Below are positions 59,449 through 64,000 of a DNA stretch of 64,000 bases, piece after piece. This DNA is from Ligustrum vulgare (Eukaryota > Streptophyta > Magnoliopsida > Lamiales > Oleaceae), in NCBI GenBank assembly GCA_963555705.1, contig OY743170.1, positions 13,617,096-13,681,095 of the forward strand, read 5' to 3'. A program made the position numbers and the translations under genes. The notes under the pieces are model-generated. The model did not search any database. It had not been told where the DNA came from and saw only the letters and a program-made list of their open reading frames with translations. The number at the start of each line of letters is the position of its first letter. Position 1 is the stretch's first letter.

Positions 59449-61060
59449 TCATTGATAGTACTTTTTCAGATGTTCCGCGTTCCATGGGTGTTGTAAAGGT
59501 TTTCCCTCTAAAGTTTCTATTTCATATGCCCCATTTTGCAAGGTTTTTTTAATCCTGTAAGGTCCTTCCCAAGATGGGCCAAGCGAGCCAGATTGAGCTT
59601 CCCTTGTGGCTAAAAACACTTTCCTGAGTACCAAATTTCCCGCGTGGAACTTTCGGCTCCTCACTTTAGAATTATAGTACCTAGTGCTTCTCTGTTTGTA
59701 GCAAGCATTCTTGAGATCTGAGTTTAGCCTCCTCTCCTCAATCAGGTCCAATGTGAACCGTAGCATTTCAGAATTTGTTCCTTCTCCAAAATATTGGGTT
59801 CGGCCAGTGGGGATTCCCATCTCAACAGGGATCACGGCTTCAGATCCGAAAGTGAGGGCGAAAGGAGTTTCTCTCGTTGCTGTTCTGCATGTTGTCCTGT
59901 AAGACCATAGCACCACAGGTAGTTCATCGGCCCATGCCCCTTTCAATTCATCCAATTTGGTCTTCAGTGTGTGCTTGATGATTTTATTAATTGCTTCCAC
60001 CTGTCCGTTTGCTTGTGGGTGGCACGGGGTAGAGAAGTGATTCTTAATTTTCAGTTCTTCACAAAATGACCTGAACTTTGCATTGTCAAATTGTCTCCCG
60101 TTGTCAATGACTATCGAATGAGGAATACCAAACCTGCAGATGATTGACTTCCATATGAAGTCCGTTGTCTTTTGTTCAGTGATTTTCGCTAAGGCCTCTG
60201 CTTCAACCCATTTTGTGAAGTAGTCTACTGCCACTATTGCGTATTTTGTTGATCCTCTTCCTGTTGGCAACGGTCCAATTAAATCAATGCCCCACTTTGC
60301 GAATGGCCAAGGTGCCATGACTGAAGTCAGGTCTTCCGGGGGAGACCTGATCATTGGGGCGAATCTCTGACATTTGTCGCACTTCTTCACGAATTCCATG
60401 ACATCTCTTTTGATGGACGGCCAGAAGTATCCTTGTCTGAGGATCTTGAATGCTAGGGATTGTCCTCCCGTATGGTTGCCACACACTCCTCCATGTATTT
60501 CCTTCATAACATATAGGGCTTCATCTTCATTCAAGCATCTGAGTAATGGGAGGGAAAAACCTCGTTTGTATAGCACATCGTCTATCAGAGTATATCTGGC
60601 GGATCTGATTCTGAGTTTTCGAGCGTCGTCCTTGCTCTGGGGCATTACTCCCTCCTTTAAGTGCTGGATGATTTCATCCATCCAGCTCTTATTTGTGTCA
60701 ACCGCCATCGTTAATACCTCCGCTTCCACTAAGGCTGAGTTTTGGACCCTTCCAATAGGTACACTGTCTAAGGTCTCGGCTCCTTCGCTAGTGGCTAGCC
60801 TAGCCAGAGCATCTGCCTGACTGTTTTGGGTTCTTGGTATATGTATGATATCCACCTGGATGAACTTTTCCAATTCTTTCTTGGCCACCTTGTGATAAAA
60901 TACCATTTTCTCTTCTTTTGTGTTGTAGCTCCCTCGGATTTGGTTCACAACTAACTGGGAGTCACTGTGTACAATCACCCTGGTTATTCCCAATCCTCTT
61001 GCCATTTTGAGACCTGCAATGAAGGCTTCATATTCCGCCTCATTATTGGTTGCTGGAACT
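59449..61060 (-). pseudogene. Tat second RNase H and integrase
   Basis: Open minus-strand frame (518 codons from ATG 61005; the same frame begins a few codons earlier, after the frameshift near 61060). It contains the rest of the archaeal-type RNase H ([43 protein letters not shown]). The integrase follows: zinc-binding [14 protein letters not shown] and CDKCQRF, then the catalytic triad in [18 protein letters not shown] and [10 protein letters not shown], and the C-terminal [20 protein letters not shown]. It ends with a normal stop. All catalytic residues are present, so this half could be functional if the frame were joined to the reverse transcriptase. Confidence 0.9.
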
Positions 61061-63313
61061 CAAAGCGGAGGGACTGGAAATATAATAATTTCTCGGGGCT
61101 GACTAGGACAATTCCGGCTCCTGCACAATTTTCATTTGACGACCCATCGACATATAGGGACCAAAGTTCGTTTCGGCCGGGTGGGTCTATTTCTTTGTGG
61201 AATTCAGCTATGAAGTCGGCCAGTGCTTGTCCCTTAATTGCAGTCCTTGGTTTGTATGAGATGTCGAATTGTCCCAGTTCTACGGCCCACTTCATCAATC
61301 TTCCCGAAGTGTCCAGTTTCTGTAAGGTTTGACGCAATGGATAGTTAGTTAGCACCTCCAGTGAATGCTCCAGGAAGTAAGGCCTCAATTTCCTCGAACT
61401 CATAATTAACGCTAGAACTAGTTTCTCCATAGGTGGATATCTCAATTCTGCATCTTTCAGGACCTGACTGACATAGTAGACGGGGTGCTGAACACCATGA
61501 TCCGTCCTAATCAGAACTGAACTAACAGACCTCTCTGACACTGCTAGATATAATTCCAACGCCTCCCCCGCTATTGGCTTGGAGAGTAGGGGAGGCGAGG
61601 CCAGTTGCGTTTTTAGGTTTTCGAAGGCTTTCTGACATTGCTCCGTCCATTGGAAGTTCTTTCCCATTTTTAGCGCCTCGAAGAATGGTCCACACTTATC
61701 TGTCGATTTTGAGACGAATTGGTTCAGAGCTGCTATTCTTCCCGTCAAACTCTGGATTTCTCTTATGTTGGTTGGGGCTTTCATGTCAATCAAGGCTTTG
61801 ATTTTTTCCGGGTTCGCTTCGATCCCTCTTTGATGGACCATGTATCCCAAGAACTTCCCGGATCCTACTCCAAAAGAACACTTTTGTGGGTTTAGCTTCA
61901 TTTTGTACTGTCTGAGAACGGTGAACATCTTAGCTAGGTGTTGAACGTGGTCTGATGATTTTATGCTCTTTATTAGCATGTCATCCACGTATACTTCCAT
62001 AGTTTTACCGATTTGCTTTGCAAACATTCTATTGACCAGTCTCTGGTAGGTGGCTTCTGCATTCTTCAACCCGAATGGCATCATCTTGTAACAGTACAGG
62101 CCCCTATCTGTAATGAATGATGTGTGCTCTTCATCTGGGCCGTACATGGGAATCTGGTTGTAGCCTGAATAGGCATCCATGAAGCTTAACAGCTCATGCC
62201 CGGCTGTGGCGTCCACCATTTGATCTATGCGTGGAAGTGGAAAACAATCTTTTGGGCAAGCTCTGTTCAGGTCTGTGAAATATATACAGAGTCTCCAGGA
62301 TTTATTGTTCTTCCGTACGAGGACTGGATTGGACACCCATTCTGGATACCTGGCCTCCCGTATAAATCCATTCCCCAGTAACTTCAGGATCTCATTTGCG
62401 AGAGCTTCGTACCTTTCCCCGTTTAGCGGACAGCGTTTCTGTCTTTTCGGTTTCGCTCCATGATCAATGTTGAGCTTGTGACAGGACAGATGCTTTGGTA
62501 TCCCCTCCATGTCGGCATGAGTCCAAGTAAAAACATCTTTATTTTTTCTCAAAAAGTTTACAAGTTCAAATCTCACCGGCTCCTGAAGGTCTTTCCCAAT
62601 TTTCAACTGCAAATCAGGCTTGTCTGGGTCCACGGTTATCAATGTCAAGTCCTCCACTGGCCCAGTCTTGGTTTCATTTTGGTCCATGCGGGGATCCAAT
62701 GTTTGGATCTCTTCAACCGGGTCTTTCATCTGGACCACCTCCACTTGCCGTGCCTGGCGTGGGCAGTAACTAAGATTGCATTCTCGGGCCATTCTCTGAT
62801 CTCCCTTTACTACTCCTACCCCATTGGAAGTGGGAAACTTCATCACATAGTGGTATATTGAGGTGGCAGCCTTCAGTTCGTGTAAAATAGGCCTTCCTAG
62901 GATTGCATTATAGTTGGACGGTATGTTAGCTACGACAAAGTCTGCTATTACTCGTCTAGTGCATGGAGGGGTCCCCAGTTCTATCATCAGTGCAATCTGA
63001 CCTAGCGGTGTGATGTAGTCTCCAGTGAAACCTTGTAGTTTCGTTGTGTAAGGACTTAGGTGTCGTTCTTCCACTCCCATTTGGAGGCAGGTCTTCCAGT
63101 ATAAGATGTTCACAGCGCTCCCGTTATCCACCAAGGTACGATGTATTTTCACCCCCGATACCGGAATGGTTATGATCAAGGCATCCGCGTGTGGTTGAAG
63201 GACTCCTTCAGCATCTCTTTCATCAAAACTGAAAGATTCATCCTCTTTGACAAGTATCGGCGCCCTTGTGGATAGAATCTGATAGCTATTCCGAGCATCC
63301 CTGATGTACTGAC
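61040..63313 (-). pseudogene. Tat protease, reverse transcriptase and RNase H
   Basis: An open minus-strand frame traceable from about 63313 (RQYIRDARNSYQ). The protease active site is LVDNGSAVNILY (family VDNGSSADIL). The reverse transcriptase shows VRKNNKSWRLCIYFTDLN, FPLPRIDQMVD, MMPFGLKNAEATYQ and catalytic VYVDDMLIKS, then the first RNase H region and the start of the second one (LWSLYVDGSSNENCAGAGIV). Near 61060 a single-base deletion shifts the frame at RFEF; the second RNase H continues in another frame. Reverse transcriptase residues look intact. Confidence 0.9.
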
Positions 63314-63352
63314 GCCTCTACCTTTTGGATCCTTCTTGGCTTTGGCTTCCGC

Positions 63353-64000
63353 CTACCAGATTTCAGCCGTAGGTATGTCCCCGATTTCCAGTTGACCCTG
63401 CTTCTCTTGATCCTTTTGAGACTTTCCTGTATACTCCTTCAGATGACTTGCCTTAATCAATTTTTCGAGCTCTATCCTCAAGTCTTTACAGTAATCCGTG
63501 TCATGACCCGCCGATCGGTGGTACCTGCAGTACCTGGACTGATTAAGTTCGGATGAGCTGGTTCTCAACGGCCGGAGCTGCGGTAGCAAGTTCCGATCCT
63601 TAATGCTCATGAATATGGTCTCAGGTCTGGCTTTCTGGAGGTCTACTGGTGTAGGAGCTGATAAATGGGGGCGAAAACTCCCGAGACCCCGAAAGTCTTG
63701 TTTCTTTTCCTGGATGTACCTGTCTCCCTTCTGCGCTTCCTTCTCCTTCCCTTTAGATCTTTCTTGATCTTTTGCTTCTCCCTTGTCTTCCCTCCTGCTG
63801 GCTTTCGCCTCTTCAGCTCCAATGGCTATGTCTGCTCTTGTAAAAAATTCTCGAAAGGTCCTTGGCCCCTCTTCGTGTACTGTCCACCAGAACCGGGATT
63901 CCGGCCATAGGCCCGATGCTACTGCCATAAGGAGCGCGTCGTCTGACACTTTGTCCGTATCCATGATTTGTTTGTTGAACCGGTCTAGATAACTCTTCAA
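63353..64000 (-). pseudogene. Tat gag, C-terminal part, running off the window
   Basis: A 215-codon frame open at the right edge. It has the gag segment LDRFNKQIMD ... VASGLWPESRFWW and a highly charged linker, then the zinc-knuckle-like CRYHRSAGHDTDYCKDL. It ends EIW-TAG at 63353. The typical gag-to-protease linker continues in another frame (VGGSQSQEGSK) with a further TAG before the protease frame, so both a frameshift and a stop separate gag from pol. Confidence 0.85.

Larger units (their letters stand above)
55244..64000 (-). mobile_element. Tat-lineage Ty3/gypsy retrotransposon, 3' part
   Basis: Minus-strand order from the right edge: gag, protease, reverse transcriptase, RNase H, second RNase H, integrase, tandem array, antisense ORF, polypurine tract, 3' LTR. 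The second RNase H and the antisense accessory ORF are hallmarks of Tat elements. The 5' LTR, primer-binding site and N-terminal gag lie beyond the window. Frameshifts and stops show it is not autonomous now. Confidence 0.9.

Overview
This is nuclear DNA from a flowering plant, most likely a eudicot: it is AT-rich, has GT-AG introns, plant gene families (HVA22-like, FAR1/FRS, ferric reductase) and mostly plant transposable elements. Only two host genes look intact. One is a single-exon gene of unknown function at 18,278-18,817 (+). The other is a six-exon HVA22-like gene on the minus strand, CDS 23,326-25,835, whose exons I joined by splice-site phase into an uninterrupted frame. All calls come from reading the sequence; no database search was run.

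Layout. 1-487 (-): an open reading frame running off the window edge, resembling the cysteine-rich nucleic-acid-binding proteins of plant viruses; possibly an endogenous viral fragment. 1.14-1.33 kb: a near-perfect inverted repeat of about 190 bp where a minus-strand Copia element (1.3-6.5 kb) is cut off inside RNase H. 6.5-18.1 kb: a nest of related Copia LTRs, leaders and 3' UTRs in both orientations. One of these LTRs is split by a Ty3/gypsy-type element (9,665-15,805) whose two LTRs are inverted rather than direct. 18.3-18.8 kb: the unknown gene, with a Copia LTR ending 210 bp before its ATG. 20.5-22.9 kb: a near-solo 2.3 kb LTR unit with a perfect 5-bp target duplication. 23.3-26.3 kb: the HVA22-like gene and its TATA promoter.

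26.3-47.6 kb: gene-poor DNA holding a solo LTR (31.3-32.1), a tRNA-derived SINE, a Copia element (34.5-38.1) interrupted by a Harbinger-like MITE, a 5'-truncated L1 with target duplication, a 4.3 kb non-autonomous Helitron (39,268-43,582) inside a roughly 270-bp tandem repeat, a Stowaway MITE, other fold-back elements and long microsatellites. 47.67-50.49 kb: a terminal-inverted-repeat element carrying an internally deleted FAR1/FRS-type gene. 52.0-52.3 kb: a broken ferric reductase exon; 52.5-54.9 kb: further exon-like pieces I cannot name. 55.2-64 kb: the 3' part of a Tat-lineage Ty3/gypsy element on the minus strand (gag, protease, RT, two RNase H domains, integrase) with a spliced antisense accessory ORF, a 56-bp tandem array and an LTR with 38-39-bp U3 repeats.

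The genes do not form a pathway. The window is mainly a record of nested transposition, with several aberrant (inverted or palindromic) products that are the most unusual content.
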